64,000 bases of DNA. Source: Pseudomonas sp. B21-048 (GTDB taxonomy: Bacteria > Pseudomonadota > Gammaproteobacteria > Pseudomonadales > Pseudomonadaceae). The notes under the pieces were generated by a model. It was not told where the DNA came from, searched no databases, and saw nothing but the letters and a program-made list of their open reading frames with translations. The DNA is taken from the NCBI RefSeq assembly GCF_024748615.1, contig NZ_CP087168.1, positions 1,922,001 through 1,986,000 on the forward strand. The letters are read 5' to 3'. Position numbers and translations under genes: made by a program. Positions 1 to 9,456 of this stretch are shown here, piece after piece. The first letter of the stretch is position 1, and each line of letters opens with the position of its first letter.

Positions 1-1843
1 ATACGTTCTGCACGTACTGACGGGTTTCGTCGAACGGGATGCTTTCCACCCACACATCGAAGCTCAGGTGATCGGCGCCACGCAGCCATTGACGTACGCG
101 GCCGGGGCCGGCGTTGTAGGCGGCGGAGGCGAGGACGCGGTTGCCATTGAATTGGCTGTGGACCTGGCTCAGGTAAGCGGCACCGAGCTGGATGTTCTTG
201 TCCGGATCGAACACTTGCTGCGGCGAAGCGAGGGGAATGCTGAACTTGCGCGCGGTTTCCTTGGCGGTGCCGGGCATCAGTTGCATCAGGCCGCTGGCAC
301 CGACGCCGGAGCGCGCGTCGGCCATGAAGGCGCTTTCCTGCCGGGTAATGGCGAATACCCAGCTCGAGTGCAGGCCACGAACCTTGGCTTCACGGACCAG
401 GGTTTCGCGGTGGGCCATCGGGAAACGAATATCCAGGTCGTCCCAGTACTTCGCCTGACTGATGGTGCGGATCGCCGGGAAATACCATTTCAGGTCGTAA
501 GCCAGTTTCGCCTGGGCAACCATTTCGTCACGGTTGAAGTGCCGGCTGACGTGATACCACTCGCGACGACCGTCGACGATCTGCCCGCGTGCATGGAATT
601 CCAGGGCACGTCGTATGCCGGGGGTATTACGTACCTTGTTGATCAGTGCCTGACTGAGCACCAGCGGTTTGCTGTTCAGCGAATAGGATGATTGCGAACG
701 ATCGGCTGCCAGGAAACCGTAGAAATCGCGTTCGCGGGCCAGGTTCTTGTAAAGCGTCTGCGCTTGCGGGTTCTGCGGTTGCGCCAGCTCCAGGCTACGA
801 GCCTGCCAGTAACGCCAACGATTGGTGGTAGCCAGATCCTGAGGTAAACGGCGGGTCAACTCATAGGCATCGTCCCAACGGGCCAGACGCAATAGCAGGC
901 GCAAGCGCCATTCTGAAACCGTGTTGTCGCGCAGTTCCGGGTCGTATTTTGTCATTACATCCAGCGCGCGGCTGTCGAAACGCCGAGCGAGAGTCAGGCC
1001 GATTTCCCGGGCAATCGCGACTTTTTCGTCACGGGAAAAATGCATGCCGCTGGCATAGCCATCGAGCAGGTCCATGGCTTTGTCCGGATCCTGACGGGCC
1101 AGACGGCGCAGGCCGAGGCTGACAATATCGGACATGGGTTCGTCAGCGGGGATGAAACGCGACGGCTGATTGAGCAGCTCGGGTTTCTGCGCCACATCCA
1201 CCAGCAGGCGACCGCGCGGGGCGAGGACCGTCAGGCCATTGATCAGGCTGTTGGCCAGCGCATAGTTGCGCGCATGGGCGGCGAGCTTGGTGCGCTCCCA
1301 GCGTTTCTGTTCAGTCAGTTGACCTTCGGCGGCCCACATGCCGAACAAACCGTCGCAAGCTTCGGGCTGGGTTTTGCCGCTCAGCCAAAGCTTTTCGGCG
1401 TTGGCATAGCCCTCGACCTTGCGGTTATGGCTGATCTGATATTGCGCGTTAAGGCAGTCCAGTTCGGTGAAATTGAGCTTGGGATCGTAATACTTGATGA
1501 AAGTCGCCCAATCGCCACGTTCGGCCAGCCAGCGCAACCAGCGCAATTTCATCCAGTTGGCTTGGGGCAGGTCACCGTGTTCAGCGAGGAATTTCTCGAT
1601 TTCGGCGTTGCTTGCGGTTTTCAGGCGCGCGGTCAGTTCGTCATAGGCCAGGTAGGGTTCAAGCGGATAGTCGCTAAGCGCCTGGCTATAACGGAAATAA
1701 GGGCCGGTATCGCCCTTGGCCAGGGCGCGCTTGGCTTCATCGTAATACTGGCGTTGGGTGGACAGGTCCACCGCCTGGGCGGATTGAGCGGCAGCGGCGG
1801 TAAGAAGCAAACATGAAAAAAGATTGAAAAGGCGACTGCGCAT
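1..1843 (-). CDS. slt: Soluble lytic murein transglycosylase (3' end cut by the window)
   Basis: Periplasmic enzyme that cleaves peptidoglycan between MurNAc and GlcNAc, leaving 1,6-anhydro ends for recycling. About 614 codons are visible; the last few tens are outside the window. Reading leftward from ATG at 1843 the protein starts with a signal peptide (MRSRLFNLFSCLLLTAAAAQ, cleavage near AQA). A long alpha-helical U/L region follows. The C-terminal lysozyme-like domain carries the ITRQESAF motif, with the catalytic Glu at about residue 503, then SGLMQLMPGTA and the AYNAGPGRV motif. Length and layout match Slt70. The products of this enzyme feed the NagZ recycling route also encoded in this window. 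Confidence 0.95.
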   Translation of the reverse strand, partial: MRSRLFNLFSCLLLTAAAAQSAQAVDLSTQRQYYDEAKRALAKGDTGPYFRYSQALSDYPLEPYLAYDELTARLKTASNAEIEKFLAEHGDLPQANWMKLRWLRWLAERGDWATFIKYYDPKLNFTELDCLNAQYQISHNRKVEGYANAEKLWLSGKTQPEACDGLFGMWAAEGQLTEQKRWERTKLAAHARNYALANSLINGLTVLAPRGRLLVDVAQKPELLNQPSRFIPADEPMSDIVSLGLRRLARQDPDKAMDLLDGYASGMHFSRDEKVAIAREIGLTLARRFDSRALDVMTKYDPELRDNTVSEWRLRLLLRLARWDDAYELTRRLPQDLATTNRWRYWQARSLELAQPQNPQAQTLYKNLARERDFYGFLAADRSQSSYSLNSKPLVLSQALINKVRNTPGIRRALEFHARGQIVDGRREWYHVSRHFNRDEMVAQAKLAYDLKWYFPAIRTISQAKYWDDLDIRFPMAHRETLVREAKVRGLHSSWVFAITRQESAFMADARSGVGASGLMQLMPGTAKETARKFSIPLASPQQVFDPDKNIQLGAAYLSQVHSQFNGNRVLASAAYNAGPGRVRQWLRGADHLSFDVWVESIPFDETRQYVQNV

Positions 1844-2056
1844 GAGACGTCCGGGCAGAGAAATCATGACAAGTGCCAGCAAGCGCGGCACTGAATTATC
1901 TGTAGCTTAGCCTTTTGCCAGCAGCGGGCGAAAGCTTTGCCGAGCTGTCGGCACAAGTTCGCAACAATTGTTGTGCAGAGTGCTTCGACATTGAAATTGC
2001 CGGCCTTCTGAAGCCTCAAGTCAGGTAGAATGCGCGCCCGGTTTTTGGAGAAGCTC

Positions 2057-3976
2057 ATGACCCTGCTCAAATTCAGCGATGTGTCCCTTGCTTTCGGCGC
2101 TATGCCGTTGTTGGACAAGGTGTCCTGGCAGATCGCCCGTGGTGAGCGGGTGTGCATCATCGGCCGCAATGGCACTGGCAAGTCCAGCATGATGAAGCTC
2201 GTCAAGGGCGACCAGAAGCCTGATGAGGGCTCTGTTTGGCGCGCACCTGGCCTAAAGATTGGCGAATTGCCGCAAGAATTGCCGGTAGCCGACGAGCGGA
2301 CCGTGTTCGACGTGGTTGCCGAAGGCCTGGACGGTGTCGGCGAGCTGCTCGCGCAGTATCACCACCTGAGCCAGAACATCGTCACCGACGCCGATCTGGA
2401 CAAACTGATGCATGTCCAGCACGACCTCGAAGCCCGCGACGGCTGGCGTTTGCAGCAACTGGTCGACAGCACCTTGAGCCGCTTGCAACTGCCGGCCGAC
2501 AAGACCCTCGCCGAATTGTCCGGCGGCTGGCGTCGTCGCGTTCTGCTGGCTCAGGCGCTGGTTTCCGAACCGGATCTGCTGCTGCTCGACGAACCGACCA
2601 ACCACCTGGACATCGGTGCAATTGCCTGGCTCGAAGAAGCGCTGAAGGATTTCCAGGGCGCCGTGCTGTTCATCACGCACGACCGTTCATTCCTGCAGAA
2701 CCTCGCGACCCGCATTCTGGAGCTGGATCGTGGCGGCCTGATCGACTGGAACGGCGACTACGCCAGTTTCCTCGTGCACAAAGAGGCGACTCTGGCGGCT
2801 GAAGAAACCGCCAACGCGCTGTTCGACAAGAAGCTGGCCCAGGAAGAAGTCTGGATCCGCCAAGGCATCAAGGCGCGTCGCACCCGTAACGAAGGCCGTG
2901 TTCGCGCATTGAAAGCATTGCGCGTTGAGCGTAGCGAGCGTCGTGAGCGCACCGGCAAGGCCAACATTCAGCTGGACACTGCTGACAAGTCCGGCAAGCA
3001 GGTGATGGTCCTCGAGAACGTGAGCTTCGCTCACCCGGGTGGCCCGTTCCTGATCAAGGATTTCTCGATGGTCCTGACGCGCGGCGACCGTATCGGTCTG
3101 CTTGGCGCCAACGGTACCGGCAAGACTACGCTGCTCAAGCTGATGCTCAGCGGCCTGCAGCCAACCAGCGGCACAGTGGAGGAGGGGACGCGCATCGACG
3201 TGGCCTACTTCGACCAGTTGCGCCATCAGCTGGACCTGGAAAAGACCGTGATCGACAACGTGGCCGAAGGTCGCGACTTTATCGATATCGATGGTCAGAG
3301 CCGCCACGTGTTGAGCTACCTCGGCGACTTCCTGTTCAGCCCGCAGCGTGCCCGCACGCCGGTCAAGGCGCTGTCCGGTGGTGAGCGTGCCCGTCTGTTG
3401 CTGGCCAAACTGTTCAGCAAACCGGCGAACCTGCTGGTACTCGACGAACCGACCAACGACCTGGACGTGGAAACCCTCGAGCTGCTGGAAGAGGTCTTGC
3501 TGACCTTCAACGGCACCGTGCTGATGGTCAGCCACGACCGGGCGTTCCTCGACAACGTGGTCACCAGTACCCTGGTCTTCGAAGGCGAAGGCAAGGTTCG
3601 CGAATACGTCGGTGGTTATCAGGACTGGCTGCGTCAGGGCGGCTCGCCGCGCCTGTTGGGCGTGACCGAAAGCAAGTCCGGCAAGGCCGACCTGAACTCG
3701 GCTGTCGTCACTGCGGAACCCGTGGCAGTTGCTGCGGCAGTAGAGGCGCCGGTGGCAAAGAAGAAGCTCAGCTACAAGTTGCAACGTGAGCTGGAAGCCT
3801 TGCCAGGTCAGATCGAAGCGATGGAGCAGCAGATCGTGGTGGTTGAAGCGCAGATGGCGGATGCCGGCTTCTATCAGCGTCCTGCTGCCGAGACGGCTGC
3901 GGTGATCGCTCAACTGGAGCAGTTGCAGGCTGAACTCGACGTGATGGTCGAGCGCTGGGCCGAGCTGGATGCCTGA
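2057..3976 (+). CDS. uup: ABC-F family ATPase Uup
   Basis: Cytoplasmic ABC-F protein with two ATPase domains and no membrane segment; Uup members are linked to ribosome/translation functions and to suppression of transposon precise excision. 639 residues. Domain 1 has GRNGTGKS, LSGGWRRR and LLLLDEPTNHLD. Domain 2 has GANGTGKT, LSGGERAR and LLVLDEPTNDLDVETLELLE, the last being typical of the Uup branch. The C-terminal 70 residues form the lysine/glutamine-rich coiled-coil DNA-binding tail expected for Uup. The ATG at 2057 is chosen over an upstream in-frame ATG because GGAG lies 7 bases before it and the family begins MTLL. Single gene, ended by a strong hairpin. Confidence 0.95.
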   Translation: MTLLKFSDVSLAFGAMPLLDKVSWQIARGERVCIIGRNGTGKSSMMKLVKGDQKPDEGSVWRAPGLKIGELPQELPVADERTVFDVVAEGLDGVGELLAQYHHLSQNIVTDADLDKLMHVQHDLEARDGWRLQQLVDSTLSRLQLPADKTLAELSGGWRRRVLLAQALVSEPDLLLLDEPTNHLDIGAIAWLEEALKDFQGAVLFITHDRSFLQNLATRILELDRGGLIDWNGDYASFLVHKEATLAAEETANALFDKKLAQEEVWIRQGIKARRTRNEGRVRALKALRVERSERRERTGKANIQLDTADKSGKQVMVLENVSFAHPGGPFLIKDFSMVLTRGDRIGLLGANGTGKTTLLKLMLSGLQPTSGTVEEGTRIDVAYFDQLRHQLDLEKTVIDNVAEGRDFIDIDGQSRHVLSYLGDFLFSPQRARTPVKALSGGERARLLLAKLFSKPANLLVLDEPTNDLDVETLELLEEVLLTFNGTVLMVSHDRAFLDNVVTSTLVFEGEGKVREYVGGYQDWLRQGGSPRLLGVTESKSGKADLNSAVVTAEPVAVAAAVEAPVAKKKLSYKLQRELEALPGQIEAMEQQIVVVEAQMADAGFYQRPAAETAAVIAQLEQLQAELDVMVERWAELDA

Positions 3977-3990
3977 TTGATCCGGCGATA

Positions 3991-4030
3991 AAAAAGCCCG
4001 GCTTCACTCGCGTGAGTGCCGGGCTTTTCG
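3991..4030 (+). terminator. Rho-independent terminator after uup
   Basis: A-tract, then GCCCGGC stem, an inner CACTCGCGTGAGTG hairpin, GCCGGGC and TTTT. It starts 15 bases after the uup stop codon. The A and T tracts on both sides let it work in both directions, but no minus-strand gene enters it directly. Confidence 0.85.
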
Positions 4031-4111
4031 TAGGAGCTGCCGCAGGCTGCGATCTTTTGATCTTATTTTTTCGGGCAAGATCAAAAGATCGTAGCCTTCG
4101 GCAGCTCCTAC
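4030..4111. repeat. REP-type inverted repeat (REPIN-like), GTAGGAGCTGCCG family
   Basis: Two 35-base arms (4030-4064 and 4077-4111) beginning GTAGGAGCTGCCGCAGGCTG and ending with its near-exact inverse, with only two mismatches. This is the extragenic palindrome family common in P. fluorescens-group genomes. It sits between the convergent genes uup and the universal stress gene. A related copy lies at 39617-39712. Confidence 0.85.
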
Positions 4112-4126
4112 AGGGTTTTGTGGTTG

Positions 4127-4564
4127 TCAGCTTTTGATCAGACGCACCGCCAGCACATCGCAAGGCGCGCCGTGCAGTACGTCATTGGCAGTGGAGCCGA
4201 GTAACAGCGCCAAACCATGGCGACCATGACTGCCCACCACGATCAGGTCGCAGGTTTGCTCCTTGGCGAGGTGGTGAATCTCCTGGCGCGGCTGGCCGTA
4301 GGTCAAGTGGCTGTATTCCTTGGAGAGTTCCGGGTATTTCACGATCAATCGCTCAAGGCGCTCTTTGGCCTGATCGAACTGTTGTTGTTGCAACTGGGAA
4401 AGGTCCATCGGCACGTCGCCGCCAAAAGCCATGGCCATCGGTTCGACGATATGCACCAGAGACAGCTTCGCGCCATTGCTCACCGAGAGTTCGCGAGCTC
4501 GGTGGATGACAGGATCGCACTCTTCGGTTAGGTCTACAGCGACCAGAATGTGGTGGTAGGGCAT
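4127..4564 (-). CDS. Universal stress protein, UspA family
   Basis: Small cytoplasmic nucleotide-binding stress protein of 145 residues. It starts MPYHHILVAVDLTEE, has the VGSHGRHG glycine loop and GSTANDVLHGAPCDVLAVR at the C terminus, matching the ATP-binding GxxGx9GS pattern of UspA-type proteins. ATG at 4564 is chosen because AGGAGG lies just upstream (AGGAGGAGCACCTC-ATG); longer in-frame starts lack such a site and add non-conserved sequence. Transcribed alone and convergent with uup. Likely a general stress protein; the specific trigger cannot be read from the sequence. Confidence 0.92.
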   Translation of the reverse strand: MPYHHILVAVDLTEECDPVIHRARELSVSNGAKLSLVHIVEPMAMAFGGDVPMDLSQLQQQQFDQAKERLERLIVKYPELSKEYSHLTYGQPRQEIHHLAKEQTCDLIVVGSHGRHGLALLLGSTANDVLHGAPCDVLAVRLIKS

Positions 4565-4668
4565 GAGGTGCTCCTCCTGAGGATTGCAACATTGGTAAGT
4601 ATGGCTGGTTTCAAGCGCATTGGTTTCAAAGTGACTCAATGGGCTCATCAAGACTCGGGAGTACAGAT

Positions 4669-5106
4669 ATGACGGTCTGGATAGTGGTGTCAATCCTGCT
4701 GGTGGTCTTGAGTCCGCTAGCCTGGTTGCGTCCCTCTCGTGCTCAGAACGGGCGCATGGCCCTGCGCATGGAGGCGCGGCGCATTGGCCTGGCCATGCAG
4801 CTGGCGCCCCAGGAATGGCCGCACTGGCTGAATGAGGAACCGCCGAGCCCTTGCGCCCAGTACCATCGGCCGCGCCGTGGCACGCAACCGGCGTGCTGGA
4901 GTTATTGGCAGAAGGTGCCGGGCGTATGGGTCAATCAGTGGCAGGAGGTCTGCGCGGATGGAATGCTGCTGAATCATTTCGAAAAACTGCCGGCCAATGT
5001 CTACAAGGTTGAGGCGGACAAGCAAATGATCGCCCTGTATTGGGGCGAGAAGGGTGAATCGAATGTTTTGCAGGACATTGATGCGCTGCTGAAAGCGCTG
5101 GCCTGA
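4669..5106 (+). CDS. Conserved membrane-anchored hypothetical protein
   Basis: 145-residue protein divergent from the universal stress gene, about 105 bases apart. One N-terminal hydrophobic helix (VWIVVSILLVVLSPLAWL) is followed by a basic stretch, so the rest probably lies in the cytoplasm or is held at the inner membrane. Contains the tryptophan-rich CWSYWQKVPGVWVNQWQEVC segment. No domain was recognised. The position between usp and fadB is conserved, from memory, in other Pseudomonas. Function unknown. Confidence 0.75.
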   Translation: MTVWIVVSILLVVLSPLAWLRPSRAQNGRMALRMEARRIGLAMQLAPQEWPHWLNEEPPSPCAQYHRPRRGTQPACWSYWQKVPGVWVNQWQEVCADGMLLNHFEKLPANVYKVEADKQMIALYWGEKGESNVLQDIDALLKALA

Positions 5107-5160
5107 AATCCGATCCCCGCGGTTCCTACACTGTTGCGGGTCTTCGCCCGACAGACAGGC

Positions 5161-5189
5161 AATAAAAAGCCCGACATCGTCATCGGGCT
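5161..5189 (-). terminator. Terminator oriented leftward with no minus-strand gene upstream
   Basis: On the minus strand: AGCCCGA, a short loop, TCGGGCT, then TTTTTATT. On the plus strand the hairpin is not followed by T residues, so it is a poor terminator for the preceding plus-strand gene. No minus-strand CDS lies between it and fadB, which makes a short non-coding minus transcript possible. Confidence 0.6.
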
Positions 5190-5653
5190 GAGGTTGGCCA
5201 GGCAGGCCGGTAATTCTTTGTGCGCTGATCTTACGCTGGGCATTCGTCAAAAGCGTTCAGATTTTTTCTTCAGAGTCCCGCCAGCGTAGCTTGTTAAACA
5301 CAGGCTGCCGCTAATTAGGGCGACTTTTCTAACTATTGATTCTATGAATGGCCTCGCATGCATCCTGCGTTGTTCAAGGCTTCGTGGTACGGAAGTGACT
5401 GGAAAGTCGCGTTTCAACCCGTATTTTGGGCGATTGACAATTGCCGGAAATTCCGTGAAGGTGACATACCCAAATCAAACGGGCGTATGAATTGAGCGTT
5501 TGTATTACAGATCGCTCCTACAGAATCCCGACTATCGCGTTGGCGGGTGTGCCGGGTGAGTTGGCGTTAGCATTGACGGATAAACGTCCCTGCCGAGCCA
5601 GTCGCCTGCGTCCGACGTGTACTGTTCAGCTTCCATATCGTGGAGATCAGTTG
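5190..5653. other. Long upstream region of fadBA
   Basis: About 460 bases with no convincing coding sequence; an in-frame upstream extension of fadB from 5492 reads without stop but is not conserved FadB sequence. A TTGACA hexamer lies at about 5434. A loose CAAAC-N16-GTTTG pair lies near 5477-5502, which does not fit the PsrA operator spacing. No clean PsrA site was seen although PsrA is encoded downstream. Confidence 0.4.
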
Positions 5654-7801
5654 ATGATTTACGAAGGTAAAGCCATCACGGTTAAGGCTCTTGAAAGTGG
5701 CATCGTCGAATTGAAATTCGACCTCAAGGGTGAGTCCGTCAACAAGTTCAACCGTCTTACCCTGAACGAACTGCGTCAGGCCGTAGACACCATCAAGGCA
5801 GATGCTTCGATCAAGGGTGTGATCGTCAGCAGTGGCAAGGACGTGTTCATCGTCGGTGCCGACATCACCGAATTCGTCGACAACTTCAAGCTGCCGGATG
5901 CAGAGCTTGTTGCTGGTAACCTCGAAGCCAACAAGATTTTCAGCGATTTCGAAGACCTCAACGTCCCGACTGTCGCCGCGATCAATGGCATCGCACTGGG
6001 CGGTGGTCTGGAAATGTGCCTGGCGGCGGATTTCCGCGTCATGGCCAACACCGCCAAAATCGGCCTGCCGGAAGTCAAGCTGGGCATCTACCCAGGCTTC
6101 GGCGGTACTGTGCGTTTGCCGCGCATCATCGGTGCCGACAACGCCATCGAGTGGATTGCCGCCGGTAAGGAAAACCGCCCTGAAGACGCGCTGAAAGTCG
6201 GTGCCGTCGATGCCGTGGTCGCACCAGAGAAACTGCAGGAAGCGGCTCTGAACCTGGTCAAAGGCGCCATCTCCGGTGAGTTTGACTACAAGGCCAAGCG
6301 TCAGCCGAAGCTCGAAAAGCTCAAGCTCAACGCCATCGAACAAATGATGTCGTTCGAAACCGCCAAAGGTTTCGTGGCCGGTCAAGCGGGCCCGAACTAC
6401 CCGGCACCGGTTGAAGCGATCAAGACTATCCAGAAAGCCGCGAACTTCGGTCGCGACAAGGCGCTGGAAGTCGAAGCTGCCGGTTTCGTCAAACTGGCCA
6501 AGACCTCTGCCGCGCAGAGCCTGATCGGTCTGTTCCTGAACGATCAGGAGCTGAAGAAAAAGGCCAAGTCCTACGACGAAATCGCCAAAGACGTGAAGCA
6601 GGCCGCCGTATTGGGCGCCGGCATCATGGGTGGTGGTATCGCTTATCAGTCGGCCTCCAAAGGTACGCCGATCCTGATGAAAGACATCAACGAGCACGGC
6701 ATCGAGCAAGGTCTGGCCGAAGCCGCCAAGCTGCTGGTGGGCCGCGTTGATAAAGGTCGCATGACTCCGGCGAAAATGGCTGAAGTGCTCAACGGCATTC
6801 GTCCGACCCTGTCCTACGGTGATTTCGGTCACGTCGACCTGGTCGTCGAAGCCGTTGTCGAGAACCCGAAGGTCAAGCAAGCTGTTCTGGCCGAAGTTGA
6901 AGACAAGGTCAAAGAGGACACCATCCTCGCGTCCAACACCTCGACCATTTCCATCACCTTGCTGGCCAAAGCCCTCAAGCGTCCGGAAAACTTCGTCGGC
7001 ATGCACTTCTTCAACCCGGTGCACATGATGCCGCTGGTTGAAGTCATCCGTGGCGAGAAGTCCAGCGAAGTGGCCGTTGCCACCACCGTTGCCTACGCCA
7101 AGAAAATGGGCAAAAACCCGATCGTCGTCAACGACTGCCCGGGCTTCCTGGTCAACCGCGTGCTGTTCCCGTACTTCGGCGGTTTCGCCAAACTGGTCAG
7201 CGCCGGCGTGGACTTCGTCCGCATCGACAAGGTCATGGAAAAATTCGGCTGGCCGATGGGCCCGGCGTACCTGATGGACGTGGTCGGCATCGACACCGGT
7301 CACCACGGTCGCGATGTAATGGCTGAGGGCTTCCCGGATCGCATGAAGGACGATCGCCGTTCGGCCGTCGACGTGCTCTACGAAGCCAAGCGCCTGGGCC
7401 AGAAGAATGGCAAAGGCTTCTACGCCTACGAGACCGACAAGCGCGGCAAGCAGAAGAAAGTCGCCGATCCTTCGGTACTGGAAGTGCTCAAGCCAATCGT
7501 GTTCGAACAGCGCGAAGTCACTGACGAAGACATCATCAACTGGATGATGATCCCGCTGTGCCTGGAAACCGTGCGTTGCCTGGAAGACGGCATCGTCGAA
7601 ACCGCCGCCGAAGCCGACATGGGCCTGGTCTACGGTATTGGTTTCCCTCCATTCCGTGGCGGTGCGCTGCGCTACATCGACTCGATCGGTGTTGCAGAGT
7701 TCGTTGCCCTGGCTGACCAGTACGCTGATTTGGGCGCGCTGTACCACCCGACCGCGAAGCTGCGTGAAATGGCCAAAAACGGTCAGAGCTTCTTCGGTTA
7801 A
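5654..7801 (+). CDS. fadB: Fatty acid oxidation complex subunit alpha FadB
   Basis: Multifunctional beta-oxidation enzyme: enoyl-CoA hydratase/isomerase at the N terminus and L-3-hydroxyacyl-CoA dehydrogenase at the C terminus, forming an alpha2-beta2 complex with FadA. 715 residues, the usual length. Hydratase Glu residues are at about 120 (GGGLEMC) and 140 (GLPEVKLG). The Rossmann motif is [13 protein letters not shown], and the dehydrogenase His is at about 451 in [19 protein letters not shown] at 5654 fits the family start MIYEGKAI and has GGAG 8-9 bases upstream. It is 30 bases from fadA and clearly in one operon. Confidence 0.97.
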   Translation: MIYEGKAITVKALESGIVELKFDLKGESVNKFNRLTLNELRQAVDTIKADASIKGVIVSSGKDVFIVGADITEFVDNFKLPDAELVAGNLEANKIFSDFEDLNVPTVAAINGIALGGGLEMCLAADFRVMANTAKIGLPEVKLGIYPGFGGTVRLPRIIGADNAIEWIAAGKENRPEDALKVGAVDAVVAPEKLQEAALNLVKGAISGEFDYKAKRQPKLEKLKLNAIEQMMSFETAKGFVAGQAGPNYPAPVEAIKTIQKAANFGRDKALEVEAAGFVKLAKTSAAQSLIGLFLNDQELKKKAKSYDEIAKDVKQAAVLGAGIMGGGIAYQSASKGTPILMKDINEHGIEQGLAEAAKLLVGRVDKGRMTPAKMAEVLNGIRPTLSYGDFGHVDLVVEAVVENPKVKQAVLAEVEDKVKEDTILASNTSTISITLLAKALKRPENFVGMHFFNPVHMMPLVEVIRGEKSSEVAVATTVAYAKKMGKNPIVVNDCPGFLVNRVLFPYFGGFAKLVSAGVDFVRIDKVMEKFGWPMGPAYLMDVVGIDTGHHGRDVMAEGFPDRMKDDRRSAVDVLYEAKRLGQKNGKGFYAYETDKRGKQKKVADPSVLEVLKPIVFEQREVTDEDIINWMMIPLCLETVRCLEDGIVETAAEADMGLVYGIGFPPFRGGALRYIDSIGVAEFVALADQYADLGALYHPTAKLREMAKNGQSFFG

Positions 7802-7825
7802 GCGCCCACACTAGAGCGAGAGTGA

Positions 7826-9007
<1,182 letters not shown>

Positions 9008-9025
9008 GCGTTTCGCTGATGGAAG

Positions 9026-9055
9026 CCGGGGCCAAGTGCCCCGGTTTTTGTTTTC
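9026..9055 (+). terminator. Terminator of fadBA
   Basis: CCGGGGC-caagt-GCCCCGG followed by TTTTTGTTTT, 19 bases after the fadA stop codon. Confidence 0.9.
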
Positions 9056-9105
9056 CCGGATTTATTTTGTTTTTATTTTGAAAAAATTTCAGTGAGGGCC
9101 AAACC

Positions 9106-9342
9106 ATGCCGATACAACCTGGGCTCTACGAACATTACAAAGGTCCGCAGTACCGCGTATTCGCGGTTGCGCGGCATTCGGAAACCGAAGAAGAAGTGGT
9201 CTTCTACCAAGCCCTGTATGGCGATTACGGCTTTTGGGTGCGTCCCTTGAGCATGTTCCTGGAGTCGGTCGAGGTTGACGGCGAACAGGTGCCACGCTTT
9301 GCTTTGGTGCAAGCCGAACCGAGCGTTTTTCCGCAGCCATAA
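9106..9342 (+). CDS. DUF1653 domain protein
   Basis: 78-residue protein that is almost entirely one DUF1653 domain: GLYEHYKGPQYRV, ARHSETEEEVVFYQALYG and WVRPLSMFLESV. Function unknown for the family. It lies between fadA and topA with its own start (AGTGAGG about 10 bases upstream). No signal peptide or membrane segment, so probably cytoplasmic. Confidence 0.88.
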   Translation: MPIQPGLYEHYKGPQYRVFAVARHSETEEEVVFYQALYGDYGFWVRPLSMFLESVEVDGEQVPRFALVQAEPSVFPQP

Positions 9343-9367
9343 GGGGAGTGCGTGCAGAACCCTGCGC

Positions 9368-9396
9368 TTGACCTCACCTTGTAGCCACTATATATA
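9368..9396 (+). promoter_or_regulatory. Candidate sigma-70 promoter of topA
   Basis: TTGACC at 9368-9373, a 17-base spacer, and TATATA at 9391-9396, about 60 bases before the topA start. The -10 sits inside a short alternating TA run (TATATATAG). This is a pattern match only. Confidence 0.6.
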
Positions 9397-9456
9397 GCGG
9401 TGCCGCGTCAGGCGCCAACCGCCTTTCACTTCTAGAATTCAGGAATTTTCTGATCC

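Noticed and set aside
68..1816. Plus-strand ORFs over the slt gene
   Set aside because: The minus strand reads continuously as Slt with signal peptide and catalytic Glu, so these are shadows.
2687..3913. 408-codon minus-strand ORF opposite uup
   Set aside because: Shadow of the ABC-F gene, no SD and no recognisable domain.
5567..7747. 726-codon minus-strand ORF opposite fadB
   Set aside because: Antisense shadow of fadB; FadB motifs and catalytic residues are all in the plus frame.
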